A stretch of 64,000 nucleotides of DNA from Paenibacillus andongensis. Lineage in GTDB: Bacteria; Bacillota; Bacilli; Paenibacillales; NBRC-103111. Position numbers and translations under genes: made by a program. The notes under the pieces were generated by a model that had not been told where the DNA came from, searched no databases, and worked only from the letters and a program-made list of their open reading frames with translations. Numbering within the stretch: the stretch's first letter is position 1; the number at the start of each line of letters is the position of its first letter. The stretch lies in NCBI RefSeq assembly GCF_025369935.1, contig NZ_CP104467.1, forward strand, positions 707,501-771,500, given 5' to 3'. Positions 1 through 9,330 of the stretch are shown here, piece by piece.

Positions 1-1843
<1,843 letters not shown>

Positions 1844-1910
1844 CAAACCCTGAGTGTTACTTTACGCAAGTTTCGTATCTAGTTTTCAAGGCGCAAACCA
1901 CGCTTTGACT

Positions 1911-2028
1911 GTTTGGTGATGATGGCGGAGGGGACCCACGCGTTCCCATCTCGAACACGACCGTTAAGCCCTCCAGCGTCGATGGTACTTGAACCGCAGG
2001 GTTCTGGGAGAGTAGAACGTTGCCAAGC
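1911..2028 (+). rRNA. 5S ribosomal RNA
   Basis: A 118-nt stretch begins GTTTGGTGATGATGGCGGAG and ends GTTGCCAAGC, pairing its ends as in 5S helix I. The internal CCCATCTCGAACACG and GTAGAACG motifs are typical of Bacillota 5S. It follows 23S by about 67 nt, and no tRNA lies between them or after 5S. Confidence 0.95.
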
Positions 2029-2033
2029 ACAAT

Positions 2034-2070
2034 AAAACCTTACAAGGAGAAATCCTAGTAAGGTTTTTTT
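2034..2070 (+). terminator. rRNA operon terminator
   Basis: Arms AAAACCTTAC and GTAAGGTTTT flank an inner AAGGA-GAAA-TCCT hairpin, followed by a T-run. This is a classical intrinsic terminator six bases after 5S. The operon therefore ends without trailing tRNA genes. Confidence 0.93.
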
Positions 2071-2245
2071 CTGTTTCTTCGAGCAAATGCACAAGTGCTA
2101 TGCCAGATCAAAGCGTGGCTCTTATCGCTTTTATCTAATATTCAAGCCAAGGCCCAAGAAACTAAAGAAACTTTGTCATTTTTACAAAGATGAGAAAAGA
2201 ATCGAATGATTCCTTTCAACTTATATTACAATAAGGCTTAGTTTA

Positions 2246-2279
2246 CTTTGTGTAGAGAGACTTTGGTCTACGATCAAAG
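2246..2279 (+). promoter_or_regulatory. Inverted-repeat hairpin in the leader before the chromate transporter
   Basis: CTTTG at 2246 pairs with CAAAG at 2275, and inside it TGTAGA pairs with TCTACG, giving a two-part stem about 40 nt before the GTG start. The rest of the roughly 250-nt gap 2071-2319 shows a short dyad GAATC-gaat-GATTC near 2201 and AT-rich sequence, with no convincing consensus promoter. The hairpin could be an operator or an RNA leader structure; nothing here decides which. Confidence 0.45.
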
Positions 2280-2319
2280 CTCCCTATAAATGGTGTTACA
2301 GAGACAGGAGTGATACATA

Positions 2320-2910
2320 GTGGGGAATGCCTATGTTCAGATAGGTATGGCGATGTTCCGGACGGGGATATTGGGATATGGTGGTGGGCCGTCGATTGTG
2401 CCGTTGATACGGTACGAGGCGGTGACGCGATTTCAGTGGATGAAGGATGAGGAATTCATGGAAGTACTGGCGATAGCTAATACCCTTCCAGGACCGATAG
2501 CGACGAAGCTCGCGGGCTATTTAGGATATCGGCTCAAAGGGGGATGGGGAGCGGCGATTGGTGTTTTAGCTCACATTGTTCCTACCTGTGTAGCCATGGT
2601 GGGGTTGTATTCGTTTATTAATTTCTTTAGTACCTCTCAAGTGATTAAAGGCATGATTGCAGCGGTTGTGCCTATTGTTGCGGTGATGTTAGGCGTGATG
2701 GCGTATGAGTTCGGGGAGAAGGCGGTTAAAGGCTTGGGTTGGGCGGCAGGTCTCACATTTTTTGTTATTTCATTCCTGCTGCTGCAGACTTTTTCTGTGC
2801 ATCCGGCTATCGTTATTTTTATGTTTTTACTATATGGTGCTTTTCATCATAAGCTAAAGGACAAGTGGAGTAAGAGCAAGAAGCAGCTTGGTAAAGGTGA
2901 GGGCGTATGA
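2320..2910 (+). CDS. Chromate transporter, first half (ChrA/CHR family, short chain)
   Basis: A 196-residue membrane protein of the chromate ion transporter family. Short-chain CHR proteins occur as adjacent gene pairs, each giving one half of the usual ChrA, and together they export chromate across the cytoplasmic membrane. The N-terminal FRTGILGYGGGPSIVPLI and the NTLPGPIATKLAGYLGY motif are the family signature, followed by about five hydrophobic segments. The GTG start at 2320 is set by AGGAG at 2306 with a 9-nt gap. It overlaps the next gene by 4 nt (ATGA), so the halves are translationally coupled. Chromate as substrate is family knowledge; some CHR members may carry other anions such as sulfate. 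Confidence 0.9.
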   Translation: MGNAYVQIGMAMFRTGILGYGGGPSIVPLIRYEAVTRFQWMKDEEFMEVLAIANTLPGPIATKLAGYLGYRLKGGWGAAIGVLAHIVPTCVAMVGLYSFINFFSTSQVIKGMIAAVVPIVAVMLGVMAYEFGEKAVKGLGWAAGLTFFVISFLLLQTFSVHPAIVIFMFLLYGAFHHKLKDKWSKSKKQLGKGEGV

Positions 2911-3440
2911 GTGAGTGGTGGCATTTACTTGTTAGCTTCTTTTTAGCTAATGTGTTCGGATACGGTGGGGGGCCTTCGTCGATCCCGCTGATGTATCAAG
3001 AGATTGTTTCGAATCATGCTTGGATGACCAGCAGTGGATTCTCGAACATGTTAGCGCTTGGGAATGCGCTGCCTGGCCCGATTGCTACTAAAATCGCCGC
3101 GTATGTGGGCTTTCAAATCGGTGGTTGGGTCGGTGTTCTAATTGCCGTGGCTGCAACGGTAGTTCCTTCCATTATTGCACTCATCATTTTGCTGAATATC
3201 TTGCAGAAGTATAAACAATCTCCGGTTATCAAAGGAATGACGCTGCTTGTTCAACCTGTTATTGCGATCATGATGGTGTTGGTCACTTGGAGCAGCATGG
3301 TGGAATCAACGAAAACGATAGGATATTTGCAGTTTATTGGTATTGCCGCAGTAGCTTTCTATCTCATTCAAAAGAGGAAGATTCACCCTGCGTTTGTGAT
3401 TGTGGCTGGTTTCGTTTATGGTGGTATATTTCTTTCGTAA
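2907..3440 (+). CDS. Chromate transporter, second half (ChrA/CHR family, short chain)
   Basis: A 177-residue partner of the preceding gene and clearly its paralogue: it repeats the signature as VFGYGGGPSSIPLM and NALPGPIATKIAAYVGF at about the same positions. Five or so membrane segments follow. Starts at the ATG of an ATGA overlap. The two halves probably insert with opposite topology, as proposed for paired CHR proteins, to form one antiparallel transporter; that is inference from the family. No chrB-type regulator is nearby. A terminator follows directly, making this a two-gene operon. Confidence 0.9.
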   Translation: MSEWWHLLVSFFLANVFGYGGGPSSIPLMYQEIVSNHAWMTSSGFSNMLALGNALPGPIATKIAAYVGFQIGGWVGVLIAVAATVVPSIIALIILLNILQKYKQSPVIKGMTLLVQPVIAIMMVLVTWSSMVESTKTIGYLQFIGIAAVAFYLIQKRKIHPAFVIVAGFVYGGIFLS

Positions 3441-3472
3441 TTTATTTGTAATTTAAAAGGAATAGCATAGCT

Positions 3473-3507
3473 AAAGGGGCAACTTCGTAAAACAAGTGCT
3501 CCTTTTT
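3473..3507 (+). terminator. Terminator after the chromate transporter pair
   Basis: Arms AAAGGGGCA and TGCTCCTTT (one G-U pair) are followed by a T-run, 32 bases after the second chrA half. Confidence 0.85.
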
Positions 3508-3587
3508 GAATTTTATGTAAGTTAATTTAACGCTAACTTTGGCAACGAGCACAAATAAATGTTCAATTTTCGTTAGATACCCAAATT

Positions 3588-3631
3588 TGATGTCATGTTA
3601 ATTGACGTGCAAGTTAGCTCGACAGTATAGT
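3588..3631 (+). promoter_or_regulatory. Promoter of the purine/nucleoside ABC transporter, with shared upstream motif
   Basis: The -35 TTGACG (3602-3607) and -10 TATAGT (3626-3631) are separated by 18 bases. Upstream, TGATGTCA (3588-3595) ends six bases before the -35. Exactly the same arrangement, TGATGTCA-N6-TTGACG-N18-TATAGT, precedes the xanthine dehydrogenase operon at 27390-27433. A transcript from about 3638 would have a leader of roughly 130 nt. A separate inverted repeat AAGTTA/TAACTT lies at 3519-3539. Confidence 0.75.
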
Positions 3632-3694
3632 GAGGAAAGATACATAGCAATTGACTTCTAAAAGTATGCGATATCCAACATATTGTTTCAAGGA

Positions 3695-3726
3695 ACAGCA
3701 GATCCCGCAGTGGGAGATGCTGTTTT
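3695..3726 (+). promoter_or_regulatory. Terminator-like hairpin in the transporter leader (possible attenuator)
   Basis: ACAGCA-gATCCC and GGGAga-TGCTGT pair around a GCAGT loop and are followed by TTTT. It lies between the predicted promoter and the TTG start at 3767, inside the leader rather than after a gene. No known purine aptamer is visible upstream of it, so the sensing element, if there is one, is unidentified. Confidence 0.5.
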
Positions 3727-3766
3727 GAATATATAGGGGTGTAGAGGACGAGAAGGAGGGGGCTCA

Positions 3767-5302
3767 TTGCATAAAACGGAGGGTTATTCAGTTGAGATGA
3801 ACCAGATCGTCAAGCAGTTTGGTTCTGTTGTGGCTAATAATCATGTTGATTTCCGGGCAAAAGCTGGAGAAATTCATGCGTTGTTAGGTGAAAACGGCGC
3901 CGGTAAAAGCACAATGATGTGCATGCTCTCAGGTGTATATCGCCCATCAAGCGGAGAGATTCTCATCCATGGTGAGAAGGTGCGAATTCGTTCGCCGAAG
4001 GATGCGATGAATCTAGGTGTGGGTATGGTCTTTCAAAATTTCCGACTAGTTCAAACGTTAACGGCCGCGGAGAATATTGTGCTTGGGGAGTCGTCTTCGT
4101 TCTGGCGCGGTCCACGATGGCTCGCTAAAAAGTCCGAGGAGATCGAGGCGATTTCGAAACACTTTGGTCTACCGTTTCCGGTGGACCGGCCTATTTGGCA
4201 GCTGTCGGTCGGCGAACAGCAGCGTGTTGAAATTGTGAAGACGCTCTACCGTGGAGCGGATTTCATTATTTTGGATGAACCTACCTCGGTGTTGACGCCA
4301 GGTGAGGTCGATCAGTTGTTGGAGACGCTGAATCGCATGAAGAATGAAGGGAAGACCGTCATTATGACGACGCATAAACTCAAGGAGGTCATGTTTGCTG
4401 CGGATCGCATATCGGTCATGCGCAAAGGCGAGATGATCGCAACGATGGCGAAGTCCGAAACGAGTGAGAGGGACCTGGCGCAGCTGATGGTCGGCAAGAT
4501 GAGCCTAGAGAGCCGTGCGGTTGTTAGAGAGAAACCGAAAGGAAAGCCTATGCTTGTCGTGGGTGGTTTGAATGTGGTTGCGGATCATGGACGCAAGGTG
4601 CTGGATGGGCTTCATTTTCAAGTGTGTGAAGGCGAAATTGTTGGTGTTGCCGGGGTATCCGGAAACGGGCAAAAGGAACTTGCCGAGGTGTTAACAGGGC
4701 TTCGTGCCTGGAAACAAGGCGATGTCCATTTTGGCGGAAAGGCCCTGCGTAACGGTTCGGTGCGAGCGGCTATTGAGCTGGGGATTGCCCATGTGCCGGA
4801 AAACCGCATGAAGAGCGGTCTAGCGGGTAGTTTGGGCACCGTAGATAATCTGCTTTTCAAAACGTATCGTTCTCCGGAGCGATCTCGATTCGGTTTACTT
4901 CGTAATGGGAGGAATCGCAGCTGGTCGCAGAAGCTTGTTGAGCTCTTTGATGTGAGGACATCGGGGATTGATGCACCTGTTCAGTATATGTCTGGGGGTA
5001 ATCAGCAGAAGCTGCTTTTGGCCAGGGAAATTGATCAAGATCCGAAGCTGATGGTAGCTGTGCATCCAACGCAGGGGCTTGATGTGGGCGCCACGGAGGG
5101 GGTGCACCAATTGCTAGAGGAATTGCGCAGCAAGGGAAGTTCTGTACTCCTAATATCGGAAGATTTGGATGAGGTGCTGCAGCTAGCTGACCGAATACTG
5201 GTCATGTACGACGGACGCATCGTGGGTAATATTCCCCGAGAGGAAGCGAGCCGTGAATATATCGGAATGTTGATGGCTGGGTCTGAGGAGGATGCAGGGT
5301 GA
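3767..5302 (+). CDS. ABC transporter ATPase, BMP/nucleoside family (YufO/NupO-like)
   Basis: A 511-residue protein with two fused nucleotide-binding domains, the arrangement of ribose- and nucleoside-type importers. The first domain has Walker [10 protein letters not shown] (about residue 43), signature LSVGEQQRVEI and Walker B FIILDEPTS. The second has a degenerate Walker A (GVSGNGQKEL), an intact MSGGNQQKLLLAREI signature and a weak Walker B, as is normal for this family. The TTG start is chosen because GGAGGGGG lies 4-5 nt upstream. It overlaps the first permease by 4 nt. No binding protein is encoded next to it; the BMP lipoprotein at 31348 is the likely partner. Import of purine nucleosides or bases is inferred from family and cluster. 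Confidence 0.88.
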   Translation: MHKTEGYSVEMNQIVKQFGSVVANNHVDFRAKAGEIHALLGENGAGKSTMMCMLSGVYRPSSGEILIHGEKVRIRSPKDAMNLGVGMVFQNFRLVQTLTAAENIVLGESSSFWRGPRWLAKKSEEIEAISKHFGLPFPVDRPIWQLSVGEQQRVEIVKTLYRGADFIILDEPTSVLTPGEVDQLLETLNRMKNEGKTVIMTTHKLKEVMFAADRISVMRKGEMIATMAKSETSERDLAQLMVGKMSLESRAVVREKPKGKPMLVVGGLNVVADHGRKVLDGLHFQVCEGEIVGVAGVSGNGQKELAEVLTGLRAWKQGDVHFGGKALRNGSVRAAIELGIAHVPENRMKSGLAGSLGTVDNLLFKTYRSPERSRFGLLRNGRNRSWSQKLVELFDVRTSGIDAPVQYMSGGNQQKLLLAREIDQDPKLMVAVHPTQGLDVGATEGVHQLLEELRSKGSSVLLISEDLDEVLQLADRILVMYDGRIVGNIPREEASREYIGMLMAGSEEDAG

Positions 5303-6420
5303 GCGAACAACAAACGGCGGGAATCATTCCGATAGAAAATAAAGCGCCTAAGCGAGAAGCTGGCTTCCGATTGCCTTACCGTTTTGAGATTGATCCTGCG
5401 GGGCCAGCGAGTCCGTGGTGGGTGACGATCGTATCCATCGTCTTGGCGCTTGTGGCCTGCGGTATTTTTATTGCTTTGAATGGCATGAATCCGATTATGG
5501 TCTATGCCAAAATGCTGAAAGGTGCTTTTGGTTCTTCCTTTGGCATTACAGAGACCCTGGTGAAGGCAATTCCACTGCTGCTTTGCGGTCTTGGCGTGTC
5601 AATCGCGTACCGGATTTCGGTATGGAATATCGGTGCCGAGGGGCAGTTCGTGGCTGGAGCGATGGCGGCTACCGCGGTTACGGTTTATTTTCCGCAGCTG
5701 CCCATGTACATTTCGATTCCATCTATGGTGGTGGCGAGCATCGCAGCCGGTGGGGTCTGGGGATTGCTGACGGCGATTCCTAGGAACTATTTTCAAGTTA
5801 ATGAACTAATTACATCTTTAATGTTGAATTATGTGGCTCTTCTTGCTTTAAATTATGCGGTATTCGGTCCCTGGAAAGATCCGAAAGGCTTTAACTTCCC
5901 AGGAACTCCGATGTTCACCGCGGCGCAGTCATTGCCTACTTTTGGGGCTACCCGACTTCATTTCGGGATTGTTTTTGCTATCATTGCCGTGCTCCTCTAT
6001 GCCTTTTTGATGCGATATACGCGTTGGGGTTATGAGCTGCGACTCATTGGTGCGAATGCGGAAGCTGCGCGGAACGCAGGAATTCGAATTTCCAGACATG
6101 TTCTCGTAGTTATGATCATTAGCGGCGGAGTGGCTGGACTAGCGGGAATGAGCGAAGTTTCCGGTGTGGCGCACCGACTGATGTATGGCATTTCGCCGGG
6201 ATATGGGTACACAGCTATTATTGTGGCTTGGCTTGCAAAGCTGAATCCGTTAGGGCTAGTGATATCATCGGTACTGTTCGGAGGGCTCATAGTGGGAGGA
6301 TACAGTGTGCAGACGATCGGTCTTCCTTCATCGACTTCTTCTATGATTCAAGGGGCTATCCTATTTTTTCTCATTGCAGGCGGTATGGCTGGGAAAATCC
6401 GCCTTCGCCGCAATCGGTGA
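5299..6420 (+). CDS. ABC transporter permease, BMP/nucleoside family (YufP/NupP-like)
   Basis: A 373-residue inner-membrane permease of the branched-chain-amino-acid/ribose superfamily. A soluble N-terminal stretch of about 40 residues precedes a first membrane segment and some nine further hydrophobic segments. The sequences SVWNIGAEGQFVAGAM and TRWGYELRLIGANAEAARNAGI are typical of this permease class. Starts at GTG inside the end of the ATPase gene (4-nt overlap). With the second permease it forms the heterodimeric channel. Confidence 0.9.
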   Translation: MSEQQTAGIIPIENKAPKREAGFRLPYRFEIDPAGPASPWWVTIVSIVLALVACGIFIALNGMNPIMVYAKMLKGAFGSSFGITETLVKAIPLLLCGLGVSIAYRISVWNIGAEGQFVAGAMAATAVTVYFPQLPMYISIPSMVVASIAAGGVWGLLTAIPRNYFQVNELITSLMLNYVALLALNYAVFGPWKDPKGFNFPGTPMFTAAQSLPTFGATRLHFGIVFAIIAVLLYAFLMRYTRWGYELRLIGANAEAARNAGIRISRHVLVVMIISGGVAGLAGMSEVSGVAHRLMYGISPGYGYTAIIVAWLAKLNPLGLVISSVLFGGLIVGGYSVQTIGLPSSTSSMIQGAILFFLIAGGMAGKIRLRRNR

Positions 6421-6477
6421 TAGGTGAGCTGATGGGTAAGCTTTGGTTGGAATCATGCTGAAAAGGGAGGGAATGTC

Positions 6478-7407
6478 TTGGATATCGTCACACAATTAAT
6501 GGTTTCCGCTATCTCTTCCGGTACACCGCTGTTGTTAGCTGTATTGGGTGGAATTCTTATCGAAAGATCCGGCATCACGCAACTAGGTGCGGAAGGACTT
6601 ATGTTGATGGGGGCAGTGACATCCTGTCTTGTCTTCATTCAAACCGGAAGCTTGGCGTTGACCCTTCTCTGTGTACTTGCAGTGGGTGGTCTTTTGGGTA
6701 TGCTTCATGGATTTCTTTGTGTAACCCTGCATGCTAATCAGGTCGTAAGTGGTTTGGCGATGACGATATTCGGCGCAGGTCTTAGCGCTTACCTGGGAAA
6801 GCGTGTTAGCGGCATCCCATTACCCGGAGCGGTACCGAAGTTAGATTTGCCATGGCTGGAGAATGTGCCGTTTGTTGGGAGGGTTTTTGCGCACTTGGAT
6901 CTTTTCACTTGGTTTAGCTTTCTGTTGGTGATTGTCATGCATCTATTCATTCATCGCACATCATGGGGGCTGCATCTTAGAGCGGTGGGGGATAACCCGG
7001 CAACAGCTGACGTAATGGGGATTCCCGTTATTGCCATCCGCTATGTTTGTATCATTATCGGTTCCATGTTGATTGGAATTGGAGGGGCTGATTTGCTGCT
7101 TGTTTACACGCCAACGTGGAATGAAGGCATGACCTCTGGACGCGGTTGGATTGCGGTGGCTCTCATTATTTTCGCGAGATGGAATCCGGTTCGTGCTTTG
7201 GTGTGCGCTTATTTCTTCGGGGTGTTGGATACATTGGGGTTCCGTGTGCAGCTTATTGGCAGTCATATCCCTTCTTATTTTCTGAAAATGATACCGTACA
7301 TCGTGACCATTCTGGTTCTGATGTTCCTCGGTTGGCGTAATCGCAATAAGCCTTCGGGCGCACCGGAAGCACTAGGCGTTCCCTACATTCGGGAGCAAAG
7401 ATTTTAA
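6478..7407 (+). CDS. ABC transporter permease, BMP/nucleoside family (YufQ/NupQ-like)
   Basis: A 309-residue second permease with about eight to nine membrane segments. ERSGITQLGAEGLMLMGAV near the start and SWGLHLRAVGDNPATADVMGI before the C-terminal segments identify the family. The TTG start at 6478 is supported by GGGAGG seven bases upstream. It lies 57 bases after the first permease and is followed 25 bases later by the deaminase gene, so all four genes are probably one operon. Confidence 0.9.
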   Translation: MDIVTQLMVSAISSGTPLLLAVLGGILIERSGITQLGAEGLMLMGAVTSCLVFIQTGSLALTLLCVLAVGGLLGMLHGFLCVTLHANQVVSGLAMTIFGAGLSAYLGKRVSGIPLPGAVPKLDLPWLENVPFVGRVFAHLDLFTWFSFLLVIVMHLFIHRTSWGLHLRAVGDNPATADVMGIPVIAIRYVCIIIGSMLIGIGGADLLLVYTPTWNEGMTSGRGWIAVALIIFARWNPVRALVCAYFFGVLDTLGFRVQLIGSHIPSYFLKMIPYIVTILVLMFLGWRNRNKPSGAPEALGVPYIREQRF

Positions 7408-7432
7408 TGTTGAGCGCAAGGAGCGGAGGTAC

Positions 7433-7921
7433 ATGGTAATGGACCGTGATAGGCATATTCCATTTTTGAGAAGAAGTATAGAGCTATCTGTGCTAGCCAG
7501 AGAATCGGGGAATACCCCGTTTGGCGCGCTATTGGTTGGACCTCATGGAGAGATTCTGCTGGAGCAGGGGAATATCGAGATAACGGAGTCGAACTGCACC
7601 GGTCATGCGGAGACAACTTTGATGGAGGCAGCCTCCAAACGATATAGCAAGAAAGAATTGTGGGAGTGCACCTTGTATACGTCCGCAGAACCTTGCGCGA
7701 TGTGTGCCGGATCGATTTATTGGGGGAACGTTGGGCGTGTCGTCTACGGTATATCGGAAAAACAGCTAGCTATTTTGACGGGTGATGATGAACAAAATCC
7801 TACACTCGATCTACCGTGTCGTGAGGTATTTGCCAGGGGGAATAAGCCGATTCAAGTGCTCGGTCCTTTCCCAGAGGTAGAAATAGAAGCTGCAGCTGCA
7901 CATGCTGGATATTGGTCTTAA
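7433..7921 (+). CDS. Nucleobase/nucleoside deaminase, guanine-deaminase-like (CDA/TadA fold)
   Basis: A 162-residue zinc-dependent deaminase. The catalytic motifs of the cytidine/guanine/tRNA deaminase fold are visible: HAE at about residue 58 and PCAMC near residue 90, giving His plus two Cys ligands to zinc and a proton-shuttling Glu. Length is close to Bacillus GuaD (about 156 residues). Position after a purine transporter and near a xanthine dehydrogenase cluster suggests guanine to xanthine plus ammonia, which would feed that pathway. It could instead act on another amino-purine or a pyrimidine. Two starts are possible: ATG 7433 (AAGGAG 8 nt upstream) or ATG 7439 (GGAGG 9 nt upstream). 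Confidence 0.8.
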   Translation: MVMDRDRHIPFLRRSIELSVLARESGNTPFGALLVGPHGEILLEQGNIEITESNCTGHAETTLMEAASKRYSKKELWECTLYTSAEPCAMCAGSIYWGNVGRVVYGISEKQLAILTGDDEQNPTLDLPCREVFARGNKPIQVLGPFPEVEIEAAAAHAGYWS

Positions 7922-7932
7922 AACGTGTAAAG

Positions 7933-7965
7933 GAAGCCGTCAGGATGATATCCTGGCGGCTTTTC
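7933..7965 (+). terminator. Terminator after the transporter/deaminase operon
   Basis: AGCCGtCAGGAT pairs with ATCCTGgCGGCT and is followed by TTTT, closing the operon 12 bases after the deaminase stop codon. Confidence 0.9.
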
Positions 7966-7981
7966 TATGTATGGCACAAAG

Positions 7982-7996
7982 ATGAAAGCGTTTAAA
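7982..7996 (+). promoter_or_regulatory. CcpA catabolite-responsive element (cre) upstream of the sugar transporter
   Basis: ATGAAAGCGTTTAAA matches the cre consensus WTGNAARCGNWWNCA at all but one position (A instead of C at position 14). It lies about 60-75 bases before the apparent -10 of the sugar-binding lipoprotein gene, a location where CcpA could repress when preferred sugars are present. Confidence 0.7.
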
Positions 7997-8034
7997 TATG
8001 TTTAATATTTATAAAAATGAGTTGTTTTTTTGAA

Positions 8035-8063
8035 AAGACGATGAGTGACTCCAGCCCTATACT
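8035..8063 (+). promoter_or_regulatory. Candidate weak promoter of the sugar transporter
   Basis: A -10-like TATACT at 8058-8063 has only AAGACG at the -35 spacing of 17, a poor match. An AT-rich palindrome AAATAT-GTTTA-ATATTT lies upstream at 7994-8010. A poor -35 fits an activator-dependent promoter, and the YesN-type regulator at 16804 is the obvious candidate; that link is inference. Confidence 0.4.
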
Positions 8064-8109
8064 TAGGACTATGAAACACGAACCTGAGGCAAAGAGAGGG
8101 GTAGTTTAG

Positions 8110-9240
8110 ATGAAAAAAATGTTATCTTTTGTTTTATTATCTTTGATGTTGGTGATTTCCGCTTGCGGGGCTAAAACCGCAACGACAGAACAAAAAGATG
8201 CGGCCAGCACAGCGGCGCCGACAGCAGCAGCCAAAACGGATGCGAAAGCTGGAGGTAAAGTAGGTATCTCGATGCCGACGAAATCATCCGAAAGATGGGT
8301 GAGCGACGGAGCTAACATGGTGAAGGAATTTGAAAAGTTAGGTTATAAAACTGACCTGCAATATGCGGAAGACGTGATTGAGAACCAAGTGGCTCAAATT
8401 GAAAATATGATTACCAAAGGTGTTAATCTCCTCGTTATCGCACCAATTGACGGAGAATCTTTGACAGACGTTCTGAAGAAAGCGCATGATGCCAAGATTG
8501 AAGTTATCGCGTACGATCGTTTGATTAAAAAGAGTGAGTTTGTCAGCTACTATGCGACTTTCGATAATTTCAAGGTAGGCGTACTGCAAGCTTCCTATAT
8601 CGAGAAAAAGCTAGGTTTGAAAGATGGCAAAGGCCCATTCAATATTGAGCTTTTCGCTGGATCACCTGATGATAACAATGCGCATTTCTTCTTTGATGGA
8701 GCTATTTCTGTGCTGAAGCCTTACCTGGATTCCGGTAAATTAGTGGTGAAGAGCAAGCAAACAGGGTTCGAGCAAGTAGCTACATTAAGATGGGATGGTT
8801 CGGTTGCCCAATCCAGAATGGATAATCTGTTAAGCAAAAACTATGCTTCTGACAAAGTGGATGCGGTATTGTCTCCTTATGATGGCATCAGTATCGGAAT
8901 CCTATCTTCCTTAAAAGGTGTAGGTTATGGGACTGCAGGCAAGGCGCTGCCAGTTATTACGGGGCAAGATGCAGAGCTAGCGTCCGTCAAATCGATCATT
9001 TCTGGGGAACAAACACAAACGGTATTTAAGGATACTCGTGAGTTAGCTAAAAAAGCGGTTGCAATTGCAGACAGTGTTCTAAAAGGAACTAAACCTGAAG
9101 TGAACGATACAAAAACATATAACAATGGCGTTAAAGTTGTTCCTTCTTACCTGCTTGAGCCAGTATCCGTAGATGTATCCAACTATGAATCGATTTTGGT
9201 AGGCAGCGGCTACTACACAAAAGATAAATTAGGTAAATAA
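8110..9240 (+). CDS. Sugar-binding lipoprotein, ChvE/XylF type
   Basis: A 376-residue periplasmic-binding-protein-fold lipoprotein. The N-terminus has a lysine-rich start, a hydrophobic stretch and lipobox VISAC with the lipidated Cys near residue 20, then a low-complexity Ala/Thr/Lys linker before the binding domain. Motifs such as [31 protein letters not shown] and VITGQDAE are characteristic of ChvE/XylF proteins, which bind xylose, glucose, galactose or arabinose. It is first in an operon with ATPase and permease. A hairpin after it probably keeps its transcript more abundant than the rest. The exact sugar cannot be read from sequence. Confidence 0.88.
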   Translation: MKKMLSFVLLSLMLVISACGAKTATTEQKDAASTAAPTAAAKTDAKAGGKVGISMPTKSSERWVSDGANMVKEFEKLGYKTDLQYAEDVIENQVAQIENMITKGVNLLVIAPIDGESLTDVLKKAHDAKIEVIAYDRLIKKSEFVSYYATFDNFKVGVLQASYIEKKLGLKDGKGPFNIELFAGSPDDNNAHFFFDGAISVLKPYLDSGKLVVKSKQTGFEQVATLRWDGSVAQSRMDNLLSKNYASDKVDAVLSPYDGISIGILSSLKGVGYGTAGKALPVITGQDAELASVKSIISGEQTQTVFKDTRELAKKAVAIADSVLKGTKPEVNDTKTYNNGVKVVPSYLLEPVSVDVSNYESILVGSGYYTKDKLGK

Positions 9241-9261
9241 TTATCAACCTAGGAACTGCCT

Positions 9262-9305
9262 AAATGATCTAGTGATAGCTGAGTAAGACTATCGCTAGAT
9301 CATTT
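9262..9305 (+). promoter_or_regulatory. Intercistronic hairpin after the binding-protein gene
   Basis: AAATGATCTAG-t-GATAG pairs with CTATC-g-CTAGATCATTT, a strong stem with only a short T-tract after it. Such hairpins between binding-protein and ATPase genes usually protect the upstream mRNA or cause partial termination, giving excess binding protein. Confidence 0.7.
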
Positions 9306-9330
9306 ATTACATGGAAGGCTTGGTGATCGC

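Noticed and set aside
1844..2033. tRNA genes around 5S
   Set aside because: No cloverleaf, GTTCRA arm or CCA end is present between 23S and 5S or after 5S.
3551..3580. Possible PurBox (TGTTC..TTCGTT) before the purine transporter
   Set aside because: Cores do not match CGAAC and the spacing is wrong; the TGATGTCA motif is the stronger signal.
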